In this document: one piece after another, positions 47,296 through 60,414 of the stretch | How positions within the stretch are numbered: the first letter of the stretch is position 1 | How the letters are laid out: every line of letters begins with the position of its first letter | DNA from: Rhizomucor pusillus | Taxonomy: Eukaryota > Mucoromycota > Mucoromycetes > Mucorales > Lichtheimiaceae | Assembly (NCBI GenBank): GCA_900175165.2 | Contig: FWWN02000254.1 | Span: forward strand, 1 to 64,000 | Direction: 5' to 3' | DNA length: 64,000 nt | Notes under the pieces: model-generated | The model's database searches: none | Told to the model about the DNA's origin: nothing | What the model saw: the letters and a program-made list of their open reading frames with translations, nothing else | Translations under genes and position numbers: made by a program

Positions 47296-50200
47296 ATGGC
47301 TGAGAAAACTGAAGGATCTGGGCTTAACGGCAACACCAACATCACCAACCTCACGGTCGAGGAACTTTACGACAAGGAAAAGTTCGACCTGTCGACCATG
47401 GAGCAAGGCGACGTCCTAACTTTGTTGCAGTAAGTATTCCGTTCTCCTAATTTTTCCCTTCTTTACCTTCGAAATTTTCCAGCCCTTTTGCCCCCGAAAA
47501 AAAAAAATACAGATCGATGCGACCCCTAGTTGTCCTTTTTACATGAACTTTAGTAGCCCATCTATCGTCGCCCTACTGAGTGTGTGAGCAATTTTTCACT
47601 AATCCTAATTTCTCTTTTTTCTCTTTCTTCCTATTAGAACGAGCAAAGATGGTTTGACGTCTGACGAAGCTGCTCGCCGTATCGAAAAGTTTGGGCCCAA
47701 CAAGCTTGAGCAAAAGGAAGAGAACCCTTTCCTGCAATTCCTTAGCTTCATGTGGAACCCACTTTCATGGGTCATGGAAGCCGCCGCTATCGTTTCGATT
47801 GCATTGGCGAACGGTGAAGGCAAACCGCCAGATTACCCTGATTTCATTGGTATCGTCCTCTTGTTGCTTGCAAACTCCCTCATTGGTTTTTACGAAGAAA
47901 GACAAGCCGGCAACGCCGTCAAGGCACTCATGGAGTCGCTTGCTCCCGAGTGTAAGGTCAAGCGCGACGGTGAATGGAAGACTATGGAGGCTGCACATCT
48001 TGTTCCTGGTGATATCATCTCCATCAAGCTGGGTGATGTCGTTCCTGCCGATGGTCGCCTGACTGCGGTAAATATTTGAATATTAATAGTTTTTTGTGTT
48101 GCGTCAATCCGAGAAATTAATCCACACTGTAACAGGCCCACGGTCATGTTTCGATCGACCAAGCCGCCCTGACAGGTGAATCTTTGCCTGTTGGCAAGGA
48201 CGTTGGCGACGAAATCTTCTCTGGCTCCACTGTCAAGCAGGGTGAGGCTGAAGCTATTGTTATCGGTACTGGTGTGAACACCTTCTTTGGTCGTGCTGCC
48301 AAGCTCGTTGGTGATGCTGGCGATGACGTCGGTCACTTGCAGACGATTCTTACAAAGATCGGTAACTTCTGCTTGGTCAGTATTGGTATCTTTGTCGTTG
48401 TCGAAATCCTCGTCATGTACGCTGCCTTCCGCTACTCGTACCGACGTGGTATCGATAACCTCTTGGTCTTGCTCATTGGTGGTATCCCAATTGCCATGTA
48501 AGTATACAATGGAAATTTTCTCAGTCTTCCCTCAATTCCGTCCATTCTTATCAAAATGCTCGTATAGGCCTACCGTGCTTTCTGTTACTCTCGCCATTGG
48601 TGCAAAGCAACTGGCTGAACACAAGGCTATCGTCACACGTATTACTGCCATTGAGGAAATGGCCGCTGTCACTATCCTCTGCTCTGACAAGACCGGTACC
48701 TTGACCTTGAACAAGCTTATCGTCGACAAACCCACCATCAAGACATACGCCGAATTCAACGGAGACGAAATCATCCAACTCTCCGCGTTCGCTTCCCGCA
48801 CCGAAAACCAGGATGCCATCGATTTCTGTATCGTCAACTCGTTACCCGATCCCAAATTGGCTCGCGAAGGTATCGAGGAACTCGAATTCAAGCCCTTCAA
48901 CCCTGTCGTCAAGCGTACAGAAATCACCTACAAGCGTCTGTCTGACAATGTTGTCTGCCGTGTTACCAAGGGTATGTCCCACACCATCCTCGATCTTTGC
49001 ACCCGCGACAAGACCGAAGAACAGATCAAGGCTCTCAACGACGACGTTGATGAATTCGCCCGCCGTGGTCTCCGTGCCTTGGCCGTTGCTGTTGATGAAG
49101 TCCCCTCTGGCGGTGTTGAGGACGAAGGTCTTGGTTTCCGCTTGATCGGTCTCTTGCCCATCTATGATCCTCCTCGCTCTGATACCAAGGAAACCATCGA
49201 CCGTTCCATTGCCCTCGGTGTCCAAGTCAAGATGATCACTGGTGACCAGCTCGCTATTGCCAAGGAAACCGGCCGTCGTCTCGGTATGGGTGACAACATG
49301 TTCTTGTCCAAGACTTTGAAGGATGGTCCTCCCGCCGGCTCTGGCTACACTAGCATTGATGAAATGGTACTCCAGGCCGATGGTTTCGCTGGTGTGTACC
49401 CCGAACACAAATATGAGATTGTCGAACGTCTGCAAGCTTTGGGCCACATGACCGCCATGACCGGCGATGGTGTCAACGATGCGCCTGCGCTTTCCAAGGC
49501 CAACGTTGGTGTCGCTGTCGCAGATGCCTCTGACGCCGCTCGCTCTGCTGCCGATATCGTCTTGACTGAACCTGGTCTTTCCGTCATCGTCGAGGCTATC
49601 ATTGGCTCGCGCCAGATTTTCCAGCGTATGCGCAACTATGCCATCTATGCCTGCTCCATCACTATCCGTGTTGTCGTTGGTTTCGCTATCCTCTGCTTCG
49701 CCTTCAAACACGACTTCCCTCCCTTCCCCGTCCTGATCGTCGCTGTCTTGAACGATGGTACTATCATGACTATCTCCACTGACCGCGTCAAGCCATCGCC
49801 TTACCCTGACCAGTGGAACTTGCGCGAAATCTTCTGCTACGCCATTGTCTATGGTCTCTACCAGGCTGCTTCCACCTTGGTGTTCGCTGCGGTCATGTTC
49901 CACACCACCTTCTTCCACGACAAGTTTGGCGTTGAGCTTCCCGAGGATGTCAACGACCATATTTACCACTCTATCATCTACTTGCAAGTCTCGACCATCT
50001 CTCAGGCCTTGATCTTTATCACCCGTTCCCGCACATGGTTCTTCTTGGAGCGCCCCTCCATCTTTTTGATGTGTGCCTTTGTTGTCGCTCAGCTGGTTGC
50101 TACCTTCATTGCCGTGTACGCTGACTGGGGCTTCACTTATATGCGCGGATGCGGCTGGGACTGGGCCGGTATCGTCTGGATCTGGAACATTGTCTGGTTC

Positions 50201-50500
50201 GTGCCCATGGACTTTGTAAAGTTTATCATGCAGTATCTCTTCACTCCCAAAAACACGCTCAAGGAATCCAAGACACCCATGGCTGGTGGCCAGAGCCGCC
50301 GCGCATCCGCCATCTCTGGCTCTTCGTCTGCTCGCTACTATGCAAGCCGCACACGCTCGCTCAAGTCTCTCGAACGCCCACGCAACTTTGGACAGCGCCT
50401 TTTGAACATGAACAAGAAGATGAGCATGGACCAAAAGGAAATGCGCCGCTTTTCGTCCGTTCAGACAAGCCAGGCTGCCCAGGTCTTGAACAGCTCATAA
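47296..50500 (+). CDS. PMA1: plasma-membrane P-type H+-ATPase (P3A)
   Basis: The electrogenic proton pump that energises nutrient uptake and sets cytoplasmic pH in fungi. Four exons. Motifs in order: [17 protein letters not shown]; the first membrane pair around [27 protein letters not shown] (actuator TGES); [20 protein letters not shown] (M4 with the PIAMPT motif); the phosphorylation loop [53 protein letters not shown]; and then M5-M10. About 930 aa. The C-terminus after M10 is Ser/Arg-rich ([20 protein letters not shown]) and unlike the ascomycete regulatory tail, so regulation may differ. Codon use is strongly biased to C-ending codons, which also opens a long antisense frame. Start ATG 47296 follows a pyrimidine-rich leader. 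Confidence 0.97.
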
Positions 50501-51773
50501 AGATGAATAATATTACTACTCTTTTGCATCACACAACAAGCACACTCACATACTCTCTCTCTCTCTCTATTGCTCACAATAACTTTGTCTCCCTTTCTGT
50601 CTTTCTTTCGTATATCTTAGTACAGGGAAAAAATATATAGACATAGCCTAGTCTCTTTGTCTTTTTTTCTTTTTTGCCCCTTTTTTCTTTTGCTTTACAA
50701 AAGGAATTGGCTTTCTCTCTCTTTCTTCTTCTTATCGATAACACACTTTTTGGTATAACTTTGTAAATTTAACCGAATGGATAAATACAATCTTCCTTAC
50801 TCAATATTCTCACGTTTTTGTTGTTCTTCTTGTGGTTGCCTGGATCGCCGCTCCATTTGATTTCAAGTCACTTGTTGAATGAAGTTTTGGTAACTTAATT
50901 CCAGCTAGAATAGCTTGTTCCTGCCTATCCCACAGATATGCAAGAGAATTACTACTGGCACCCCATTTTGTAGACAAGCTAGTAAACACGCTGGTGTTTG
51001 AAAGGCGCGCCCACTTACTAGGGATGCCCCTCATAAAGTACATCTTCTTCTTGATAAATTTGCTCTTGATCCACACACTGAGACAAATGCTTCTTATGCA
51101 TTTCATTGGGAAACAGACATCCTATTAATGAATACCATGAGTATGATAGATCTTATCAAGCATTTTCAATTTTGTAATTAATCAATTCCAGAAGGACGGC
51201 GTTTTCTAACTTTACACAGAAATGGGGCGCCCGTAATAAATCCCGCGCGCACACTTACTAGAAATGTAAACGTCTTTTTTCATACAGCTAATATTTACAT
51301 CCCTGGCTACTGCCGTGACCACTGACAATTCTCATTCCATCGTCATAGAACAAACGTTATTCTGGAAAGCACATATGCCGACGTTTGATGGAGCGAGTAG
51401 TAGTATGTAAATTGGTCTTCAATAGTTGAAAAGAGAAGGCTTAACCGTTACAAAGACACTCCTTTTACATCATTAACAATTTACTAAAGAAATCATTTAC
51501 TTTCGATGGTAGCAGCAATAGTAGAAAAGAAGAAAAAGCAACAGAAAAAGAAAAGGTTGGATGGGGGCATATCATGATCATATAAATGTTTGATTGGTTG
51601 AACGGTATATATATATATATATATATAATATGGGAGGCGCAATAGAAGAAAAAGAAAAAAGCATGTGTTGAACATATACAAGAGAAGACGAGGTGGATGA
51701 GAGAAAGATAGGTAAAGAAAACATGTACAATGAAAAAAGCGAAAGAGTATTGTATGGAGAATTTTTTTTTGGT
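50501..51773. other. convergent intergenic spacer
   Basis: 3' flanks of PMA1 and the GATA factor. Contains CT runs (50553-50571), a TA run (51606-51630) and A-rich tracts. A near-identical CGCGC(C/A)CACTTACTAG occurs at about 51006 and 51247. The minus open frame 50810-51106 (98 codons) is not family-like. Confidence 0.45.
51606..51630. repeat. TA dinucleotide microsatellite
   Basis: About eleven TA units in the 3' flank of the GATA factor gene. Confidence 0.9.
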
Positions 51774-52910
51774 TCACGGCGAAGGGGACGAGGGCGAGGA
51801 TGAAGACGAGGAAGAATCGTCGCTTGCATCGTCCGGATACAAGACAGATCGCAGAATAGCGCAGCGACGCTCCAGCATGCCAAGGAACCCGTGCATCTGC
51901 TGCTTGTTCATCCGGCTCAAGAGGCTCTTGAACCTTGTGTCATCGATATCCGACAGCTCGGACGACGCTGCTGCTGCTGCTGAAGCTGCTTGCTTTTTCG
52001 CAAAGTGTTCTTCCTCTTCCTCTTCGTTCCAATCCCGCTTTCGTTTCTGCACGCTTGGCTTGCGCATCGCGAGCGGCCGGTTTCGGTTGTGCATCTTGCT
52101 GTACAGACCACATGCGTTGCAGACAGCTTGCCCATTTTCGTTTTTACGCCACAACGGTGTGTTTGTCTGTAAACAATTGGCACACCGGGGAACGTCGACG
52201 GGAGGGTGACTGAGCAGCGGACGCAGCAAGTTGGCCGCGGCTGCAGTGAGCGCAGCGGCTTGGGATGTTGCTGTGTTGGTGTTGCTAGACTGTTGGTGTT
52301 GGTGTTGCTGCTGCTGTTGCTTCTTGACAGCCGTCTGTTTTTGTCGAATATGCAGTGGTCTGTGGGTCCCATACTGTTTGTAATAGAGTCCGCAAGCATT
52401 GCACAGCGAGTGGGCACGGTCCGGAGTGCGGCGCCACAGTGGAGTTTTGGTCACATGGCAGTTGTAACATTCTAATTGACGTGGAGGACGGGTCGATTTG
52501 GCGGTAGTGGCAGGAGGTGCAGGAGCAGGAGGAGGAGATGGGGATGGTGTGGAGGGGATGTGTGTATTGGTGGTAGTAGTAACAAGAGGGCTGATGGTGT
52601 TCGACGACTCGTCCTCGAACTTGACAAATTGATCCAGCTCGTCCTGAGGAAAGTACAGCGCAGTGAAAGACTGTAACAGGGATGTGGGGATGCTTGAGAG
52701 TAAGCTCGGATCGAGAGTCATTTGTGTGGGAGACGACGGTGCCAAAGAAGTGGGGGACGGGATACCCTCGACTGGCAGTTCTTCTTTCTTGAGCAAGAAG
52801 TCTTCTTGCTGCTGTTCAGGTTGTTGTTGTTGTTGCTGCTGCTGCAGGAAATTGGCCAGCAAATCCTTGCCAAACAAGTCGGGCAAAGGCAGCAGAAAGT
52901 CTCCAGACAT
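51774..52910 (-). CDS. two-finger GATA-type transcription factor
   Basis: 378 aa, intronless. N-terminus [20 protein letters not shown], then polyQ and a Ser/Thr/Pro-rich region. Finger 1 has CYNC and CNAC separated by 18 residues (with [11 protein letters not shown] between), then [13 protein letters not shown]. Finger 2 has CANC and CNAC separated by 17 residues ([12 protein letters not shown]), then [18 protein letters not shown] basic [13 protein letters not shown] stretch follows; it may be an NLS. The C-terminal [20 protein letters not shown] with [20 protein letters not shown] looks like a conserved helical domain. The Cys-rich linker of iron-responsive siderophore GATA factors (SreA/Fep1) is absent, so an iron role is not supported. 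Nitrogen, light or other roles cannot be told apart. The upstream spacer is unusually long (1.9 kb). Confidence 0.93.
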   Translation of the reverse strand: MSGDFLLPLPDLFGKDLLANFLQQQQQQQQPEQQQEDFLLKKEELPVEGIPSPTSLAPSSPTQMTLDPSLLSSIPTSLLQSFTALYFPQDELDQFVKFEDESSNTISPLVTTTTNTHIPSTPSPSPPPAPAPPATTAKSTRPPRQLECYNCHVTKTPLWRRTPDRAHSLCNACGLYYKQYGTHRPLHIRQKQTAVKKQQQQQHQHQQSSNTNTATSQAAALTAAAANLLRPLLSHPPVDVPRCANCLQTNTPLWRKNENGQAVCNACGLYSKMHNRNRPLAMRKPSVQKRKRDWNEEEEEEHFAKKQAASAAAAASSELSDIDDTRFKSLLSRMNKQQMHGFLGMLERRCAILRSVLYPDDASDDSSSSSSSPSSPSP

Positions 52911-54840
52911 TGAAAGTGGGGGGATTTTTTTGGTTGGAATAAAAAAGAAAAGAAGAAAAGAGGGCAGGTACTTCGAGATAGCTCAAACTCTTTATATTCG
53001 AAAGCTTTTTTTTCTTGTCTTTTTTTTTAATAGGCAAGTGTCCTTCCGGGGAACCCGTAATCCCCGATACTTTCCTTCTTGCTAAATGATTTTCAGGCGG
53101 GCCAGAAAGGCACAAAAATAAAAGGCGCGATTTCTTCGCGCGCGCGACTCGTGTATATTCCAAAGAGCGTGCCTCCTTTTACACCCATCGTTGCTGCGGC
53201 TCTCCCTGTACACACACTCTCTTTCTTGCTATACCATTGAATTGGGTCTAGGTATCCAAGCAATTGTTTACAGAATATGTGTTCCTGACACAACAGAGTT
53301 TCAATGTCAGCGTAAACCAATGGGTGCGTCGGTGTGCGTTGTATACAAGCTTGCACCACACTCGCTCTTATCGGCCAATAAGATTCGATAAATTAATCAA
53401 GTCGCAATCGTCGCAAACTGTTATCGCTCAAGTTGATTGGGAGCTGTGATCCATGTTGCTCGGACACCCTCAGCAACCAGAACCTTGTTACATCCCCCAA
53501 CAGAACCGTCTATTTTTTTTCCGGTGTTACCATAGCAATCATAACAGTCCTTTGACTGCCTGCCAGAATAAAAGAGTGGCAAAAAGGCAAGAGTTTTTTT
53601 TCATTCCATCGAAGAATGATGTTAGTGGAGGAGGGAGAGAGGGAGGGATCGTGATAACGATGCAGTAGCACCTGCATGGAAAAAGGTTGAAGCAGAACCA
53701 CCCACTGGCTATCTGGAACCAAGACCAGATGCACAGAGATAACGAACATGGCCTAATCCAGTTATCAGCAACCAATCCAACAACGTTCATTGTTTGTTAG
53801 ATGGAACCAGACGCCCAGAGCGAATGCCTTTATCAGACACAGTCTCTTTATCGTGCCAATTCATTTAGGCGATTTGAGATCATGTTGGATCTGCAATTGT
53901 TTTGGACCCCCAACCCAGCGAAAAAAATAAATAAATATACAGCGTTTTAAAATAATAGGCAGCAACCAACGAGGGGAACAAACCTTATATCCTGTCGACC
54001 GACCGGCTCCCCTTCCTTCTTCTTATCGGAGACATTTCCTAATGTATAAAACTTATTGTTTCCATCATCACTCTCACTCCCACATCCCACAGTACTTCTC
54101 AATATGAAAGATCAAATACTCATCTACAACTGCTTGTTATTGCCGCATCTTGATCTCAGTGCATTGCATGCGGGGTTTATCCCCCCACCCATGACAAATC
54201 AATCATTTATGCTTGGGTTTCAAAAGCACGCGGCTTGGTCCCATGGTATTACAATAACAACTCTCGCGTGCCCCCCCAAAAAAAATGAAACCGTATCCAC
54301 GGACGAGCGTTGCACACACATACGACTAGCGTCGTTCTTCGGTAGCATCAAAGTTCGGATCGGCGCACTGTCTCTTCGATCTCTTTTTTACAATTCCTTT
54401 CCCTGCTCCCACGGAAGTTTCTGTTTGACGAGGACGCCGCTTATCTTGTTCTTCTTCTCTTCTTCCTTTTTAGTGTCTTCGGCCATGCTGCTCCTTGCTT
54501 ATCATATCAGGACCCAAGCAGCAATAAGGACGGCTTCTAATAGCTCGAGGCAGCATCCCCTCCTTACTGATATCTTTTGTTTGTTTGCTATCACGCAAGA
54601 TGTTGTGATATCACGCTTCTTTCCTTTTTACGTTTCCATCTAGAACGAATGAACCCAACTCGGTAAAAAAAATTACATGCAAAAACGATCGTCGTCGTTC
54701 CGAACAATGGTATACAATTGGTCATAGTAAGCAAAAAAAATTGTTACACTCGGTGGAGGTCGTAAAATACACAGCAAAATAGTGGCAAGGAGGGTATGAT
54801 GATGAAATATAATAATAACAACAACAATGGTAATTCTATA
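52911..54840. other. long GATA-factor promoter / 3' flank
   Basis: About 1.9 kb. The plus frame 54056-54643 (195 codons) has a biased Ser/Phe/Leu composition and no family resemblance, so I do not call it. Homopolymer A/T and C runs are frequent. GC-alternating CGCGCGCG occurs near 53138. Confidence 0.45.
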
Positions 54841-57800
54841 TTACTCTTTGCCTGCAGCTCGAAATCCAGCCTTGATGTGCCGCAGTAATTGACGACCTAC
54901 GTTGACTTTTTAGCCCACCGTTTTGGCTGGAATATGCGCGCTCCTTCTTACCTCCAAAGAGATCGCGATCCATGGGGCCCCATTCGACCTTCCAGGGCGC
55001 ACCGTCCTGCAACTTTTCAATCTCATTCCAGTCCTCAAACACGGGCGTGTCGTCGATAGGCACATCGGTGCCGCTGGTTGTGGTGATTTTCAAGATCTTG
55101 CGGGTCTTGTATGTTGCCACAATGTGGATGCGGTTTGCCAAGTCTCGCCCGGTATCGGTGGGCTTTACACGGATCCAGACGCTGTTGTTTTAAACTAATG
55201 TAAGCTCATGTCATCTTTCCCAACAATAAAGAAAGAACTCACCGTTGCCCTGGGTTGATGCTTGGAACCGTAATGTGACGATGATTGGGATCAGCTATCC
55301 CATTGTCTAGTTAAAAACCAGGAAAAATCAATGCTACGTCCAAATAACTTACATTTGGGTATCTTTGGCAATTGCTTATCTTCTGATTTCGTCTTGTCGT
55401 TATTTTCGTTGCTTCCAGATACATTGTTGCTGTTGGTTTGTTGTTGTGTTTGATCTGGCTGAACTCGGTAGTAGCCATACTCGTTGGAGGGAACTATAGG
55501 ACACAGTTAGCAATAACAGCTAGTTAGTGCAAAGAAAACACCTACCATCTCGAATATATCGTTGGTCCATATACACATTGCCGCCGTGCACCATATACGG
55601 TGTACCCGCTCTGGACATTGGGTAAGGTGCTTGGGCGGCAACTGGAGGCATATACGGTGTTCCTGATGATGGTGGAGGCAGGTGCAAACTCACTTGCGAT
55701 CCATCTGGATGAGGAGGATGGGGGTACAAGGAGCTCATCGAGCGAGATCTGCTATGCGACAACGTTGGCATAGGAGTGTGAACGATCTCTGGGGTCTCTT
55801 GAGTCTTCTCCTCGGACCAGGATGCGTTGACTAGCAAGTCAGCCAATCGTTCCTGCATATCGCTCACTGAAGGGCTCGCTGATTCAGACCGCCGTCTGTT
55901 GCGGATGTAATCACTCCTTTGCTTCTCCTTGTCCTTGCTGTTCTTGTTAAATGACGACAGATCGATCATGGATGCACCGGGTTCTATCCGTGTCGCGTAT
56001 CCCATGGATTTTGGTCTTTTCGTCGTCGTTATTGCCGTGACTTCAGCTTTTTCTTCAGTAACATGGTCCTCGTCGCATGAACTGCCATCATCGTCGCTTG
56101 AGCCGTAATCTGAGGGCGCGTTCAAATCGACCAGATCATGATCATCAAAGTAGTCGGCTGGATTGAATCCTTCAGGTAATTCATCATCCTTTTTCTTGGT
56201 ATCAACGTCGTGCTGTGTATGTTGATCTTTTGTCGGTTCAATTTCCCGTGGTTGTTCCTCCTCCTCTTCTTCTTCATCTTCCGTATCATGTTTCCGTGCC
56301 TTTCCTTTATCAATGTACTGTTCGTTTTCATCATTACGGTTCTTGCCCTGGCGTTCTTCCACTGTGTTGACAAGGTAATCCTTCTGCTCTTCTTGTTCCT
56401 CTTCTTCCTCGTGTGATGAAGATTCTGCGACCGCAAAGTCGTCGGCAAACGGATCTGGCTCATCAGGCTTGTATGTCTCTTGTGGTGGAGGCGGCGCTGC
56501 TGCTACTGCTCGATTTTTTTTCTTCTTTTTGGGAACCATATTGCCAACTCGCTGTGGCTGCAACGCCGGCCTGGGGATAACTGGATTTGACGATGATGAG
56601 TCAAAGTAATCGATGTTGCTGCTGTTCTTGCGTTCTGCCTGAGGCTTCTCGTCATTGTCGCTGGCAGCGGTTGTATTTCGTTGGGCACTGTGCATGCTTG
56701 TTGATGATGGAGATTTAGGCGCGACGTCAATTGTGGTCGGCAGCGATATAGAATCTAACGGCGACACGTGCGTCGCTGTTCCTTGTTGTTGTTGTTGCTG
56801 ACGGGATGGCGTTGCTGTCTGCTGTCGAGGCGATGCGCGGTAACCTGCAGGATCAGGTATAAGCATCGACATGTACTGCCTGGATTGCGGTCGAGCAGGA
56901 GGATGAGAGTTATAACGATGTTGTTCCTCTCCAGTGGCGGGAGTGGGCGGCGTGGCATGGTGATGATCTGATGCCGCCTGGTGTGGCGGTGGGACAAACA
57001 TCATGGGTTCTCGTCTCGGTGGCGGCAGCTGGTGCTGCTGATGCTGACCAAACAAGGTGGCTCCCATAGATGGTTCACTTGGGTATTTTATAGGCGGCTG
57101 CTGCTGCTGCTGCTGCTGCTCAGTATCCGGTCTTGCCGCGGCGCCGCTGCTGCTACCAGGCTTGCCTGAAGAAACAATATTTTCGACGTGCGGAACAGGC
57201 ATTGGTGTGTAAGACTGCTGTGGTGGCGGATGATGTGGCGGCGACGTGGTCGTCGTTGTGGACTGCTGTTGCTGCTGCTGTTGTTGTTGATGAGGAACGG
57301 CATTGGCCGGAATGGGAGAGTAAGACTGTTGTTGGGGCAGACTAGATGTAACATTAGGATACGTCGCTGGATAACTGCTAGCTGAAACTCCATTCATGGC
57401 ATTTGTCACAGATGCATTTGCGTGGGAGAATATTGGCGGTTGTTGCGACGATCCAGTGCTAGGCTGGTATGGAGTCGTTGAAGGTTGTTGCTGCTGCTGC
57501 GGATACGTTGTCGTCGGCGGCGCCATTGGGGAGGAGAATGAAGATCCATGGGAGACGGCCGTGATTGGTCTCTCTTGCGGTTGAGTAGCTGGCGCGGGCG
57601 TCATGTTTGCAAAACCAGAAGCAGATGGGGAAGGATAGCTGCCAGGTGGTGCCGGCGTCGGTGTCGACTGTCTCGGTGGCAAAGAAGGTGGAGATACTTC
57701 AGAGCTGTTTGCTCGTATGTGATGGCTACCATGTACGGCATATGGCGGTGGAAGGGTATCGGCGGGGGAAGATGTCAAGTTACTGCTGCCAGCTGTCGGA

Positions 57801-58276
57801 TAAGCAGCGGCAGGCGGCCGTTCCAGCGATGACGACGCTGATGAAGAAGAGGACGCTGCTGCTGGTTGGCTCGCACGTGCTGTGCCTGTCTGGCTTGAAG
57901 AAGAAGATGCTAATCATAACCTTTAATTTTACGTCTCTTATACGTTGCTTGACAGGCCCAGCATACCGTAAGCCCTCGGTTTAGACGGCAAGGGCGGTGG
58001 AGTGGACGGGTCAGTGTGGTGGTTGGTAATTGGAGTTGCAGGAGACGATGGTTGAACTTGAGGTGATGTTGGTGAGCTGTGCTGCTGCTGCTCACTGCCC
58101 TGCTGCTGTTCCAGTTCTTCTTGCAATTTCCGGGCGAATTCTTCATCAAGTCTTTCCTGCTCTTTGCGGCGCTCGAGTTCCTCGGCCCATTTCGCGTCTT
58201 CTTCCTCTTGAAGCTTTTTCTGCAGCTTCAGGGATTTGGCTTGCTTGTGATCCTTGCCAAAGAGATGTCGTCGCAT
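54841..58276 (-). CDS. large low-complexity adaptor-like protein (coiled coil, PPPY motif)
   Basis: About 1000 aa, function not recognised. Exon 1 (58276 to about 57968) encodes MRRHLFGKDHKQAKSLKLQK, a charged helix and FARKLQEELEQQQG, which resembles an ubiquitin-interacting MIU-type helix. Exon 2 is one long Pro/Gln/Ser-rich exon (57903 to about 55545) with several polyQ runs, a LPPPYAV segment (PPxY, a WW-domain ligand), acidic blocks (EEEEEQEEQ, EDEEEEEEEQ), an AAPPPPQETYKPDEPDPFAD stretch and an ERLADLLVNASWSE helix. The last exons form a folded-looking end with SVWIRVKPTDTGRDLANR, IHIVATYKTRKILKITT and PVFEDWNEIEKLQDG, then WKVEWGPMDRDLFGG and a basic RQLLRHIKAGFRAAGKE. A ubiquitin-pathway or endocytic/cortical scaffold role is only inference from PPxY and the helix. 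Confidence 0.75.
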
Positions 58277-58444
58277 TCAGCTGAGCAAGAAAAAAGAGAA
58301 ATAGGTACGGTGGGGCGGGCACAGGGCACAAATTTAATGCATGGTGCTGGATGTTGTCTTGGCATATCCTTCCCCAAATACTCTTTCGTGCTTTTAAGCA
58401 TCCTTTGAGCCAAGAAACACTACGAGCATTCGTCACACAGGAAA

Positions 58445-58720
58445 GCTGCAATTGGACCTGCACGCATCCGAAGGTGCTATTTTTTGATTACACAGCATGC
58501 ATATTTAGACTCTTCCCGTAACTTATTGACGTCAAGCAAACTCTGGACTCTGCATTTGAAGCATTGAAATATGTACCCTTTTGAACTTTTCAATTCGCGT
58601 ACTCTTGGCATCCTTGAATTCCAACCACACTGCTTCTCTCTAGATGGATTGCCTAAACAAGCGATCAATCTTTCTCAGTTTCACCAGCGATTTCTAGGTC
58701 TTGCTACTAGGTTGTCAGTA
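58445..58720. repeat. direct repeat copy A
   Basis: Shares long identical blocks with copy B, such as GCTGCAATTGGACCTGCACG, TTATTGACGTCAAG, TTTCAATTCGC and CCAACCACACTG. It has an extra segment of about 22 bp (around 58481-58502) and another of about 12 bp (around 58555-58570) relative to B. The minus strand is open for 63 codons (58477-58668) and includes GYIFQCFKCR and LREESKY. Confidence 0.8.
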
Positions 58721-60414
58721 GCGATACCGATGGACAAAAGAACTGTACATTACTTTTTTAAACTCATACATCAAGGTAATTCCCCCTCGCTTCGCTTCTC
58801 CACAAAGGAGCCTCCGCATATGATACGAATATGTTTATCATAATACCCAACACGCCTTAATACATATATCTTGGATTTATTGGAATACTTTGGTACATAC
58901 AGTGTTTCGGGTGGCATACCAATGCTGGTGTAGATCTGATGACTGAGGCAGAAAGATGTTAAGATAAGGAGATGAGACGCGGGAGAGTGCAACATATAAG
59001 AGGTCCCATTCATGCTATAAGACAACGGTAAAAGCAAGATGACATCTTTATATCCCCTCTTTCTTTGTTCAATAATAGGACAGACTTTGTATTTATCCGT
59101 TTCATTGTCCCTATTCGCAAGCGCTTCAAACCTCTCCGTCACACCTTTTTCGCCTTTTTCTCAGCTTTTTCTTTATCTTCTCTATCGATGCGTATGTGAT
59201 TTCCTTCGTCAATACGATTAATCTGTCCAAAAGCGACTAGACTATCTGTCTGTCTGAAGCAAATCCCTTCTCTTTACAGCGGATGCTATAGTCAAGCGAA
59301 GCGGCAAGTCATACGAGTGATCTGGTACTTGCTTGGTTCAGTATATATCAATCTTCTCTTGACATTTTTAAACCGCTGCATTCTTCTAATAAATGATACA
59401 TCTAAAGCGATCAATAGGACACTATCTGTACAATGCATAGCAAACTATGATAGCAGCAAAATGTTACGAATTCTGGTAGGAGCAGGACCGTTTTAGACTC
59501 CGAGACGCACCTACAAGGAACGTCAACGAGATTGACGCCTTCGAGACTTTGCTATAATTTAACTACCTCGATTTTCCGTATTGAATGATATCTTTGAACT
59601 GTCCCATGTCATAAAATTCGCCCAGCTTTCATATGATACCAAACAGCCAGGCTTTGCAACGAGGCTGACCACCAGACTTGCACGGGGGATCCACTGGCCT
59701 CACTCATCGTGAGAAAGGTGGCGACGGGGTAAGGGCCAAGGGGACGAAAGTCCCAATTTTTTTAACACTTCATTACCTTGACTCAATGGCAAGATCAGTC
59801 GCCATAGTTTAGTTTTTTTCTTTTCAAGAAGAAATAACATAAATCGTGTAAAGGTCTTTTGGTCTTGAAGGCTGTTTTCTCTTCTGCTTTTGATCATGAA
59901 GGACGAAATGACATGCTTGCGAGTGACAACTTGACAGAGTCCAGCGTCGCAGCAACCTTTATAGTTCAAGTCAGAGCCGCTTTTGTGTCGACTATGAGAG
60001 CTATGATAATCATTGCACTTGAAACATAGGTTTCTACAAGTCTACGGACGCGTTTGCCAACCATGGTACAGTAGTCTGCGTTTTCTTAAAGCTCTGTCAA
60101 AGTTTGTCTCAACAACTCATTCACATTGTAACTCGTTGAGAACCAGACTTCTGTCATGAAATATTCTCCTTACCGTGCAGTCTCCTTATTAACATTGATG
60201 TTAATATATATTTCTGTAATTTTCATCCATCGTCACAAAGCTTATTTGAGCAGGAGTTCTCTTTTCTTTTTCTCTGAGGATCATCTTCGTCAAGGAAAAT
60301 CTCTTTTGTTCTTGTCCTGCCACTCCACCTTCACTCCTATTTACTTTTGGATTATATAGGATGCATGGGTTTGATGCAAGATTCTGTTTATTAGCTTTCA
60401 AGGAATCCGTACGT

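Noticed and set aside
48842..50434. 530-codon open frame antisense to PMA1
   Set aside because: The sense strand is an unmistakable H+-ATPase with strong C-ending codon bias, which removes stops from the opposite frame. The antisense product has no family features.
50810..51280. Near-repeat CGCGC(C/A)CACTTACTAG as element ends
   Set aside because: Only about 18 bp, same orientation, no other similarity around the two copies; probably chance.
54056..54643. 195-codon plus-strand frame
   Set aside because: Biased Ser/Phe/Leu composition, homopolymer-coded stretches, no family resemblance and no splice context.
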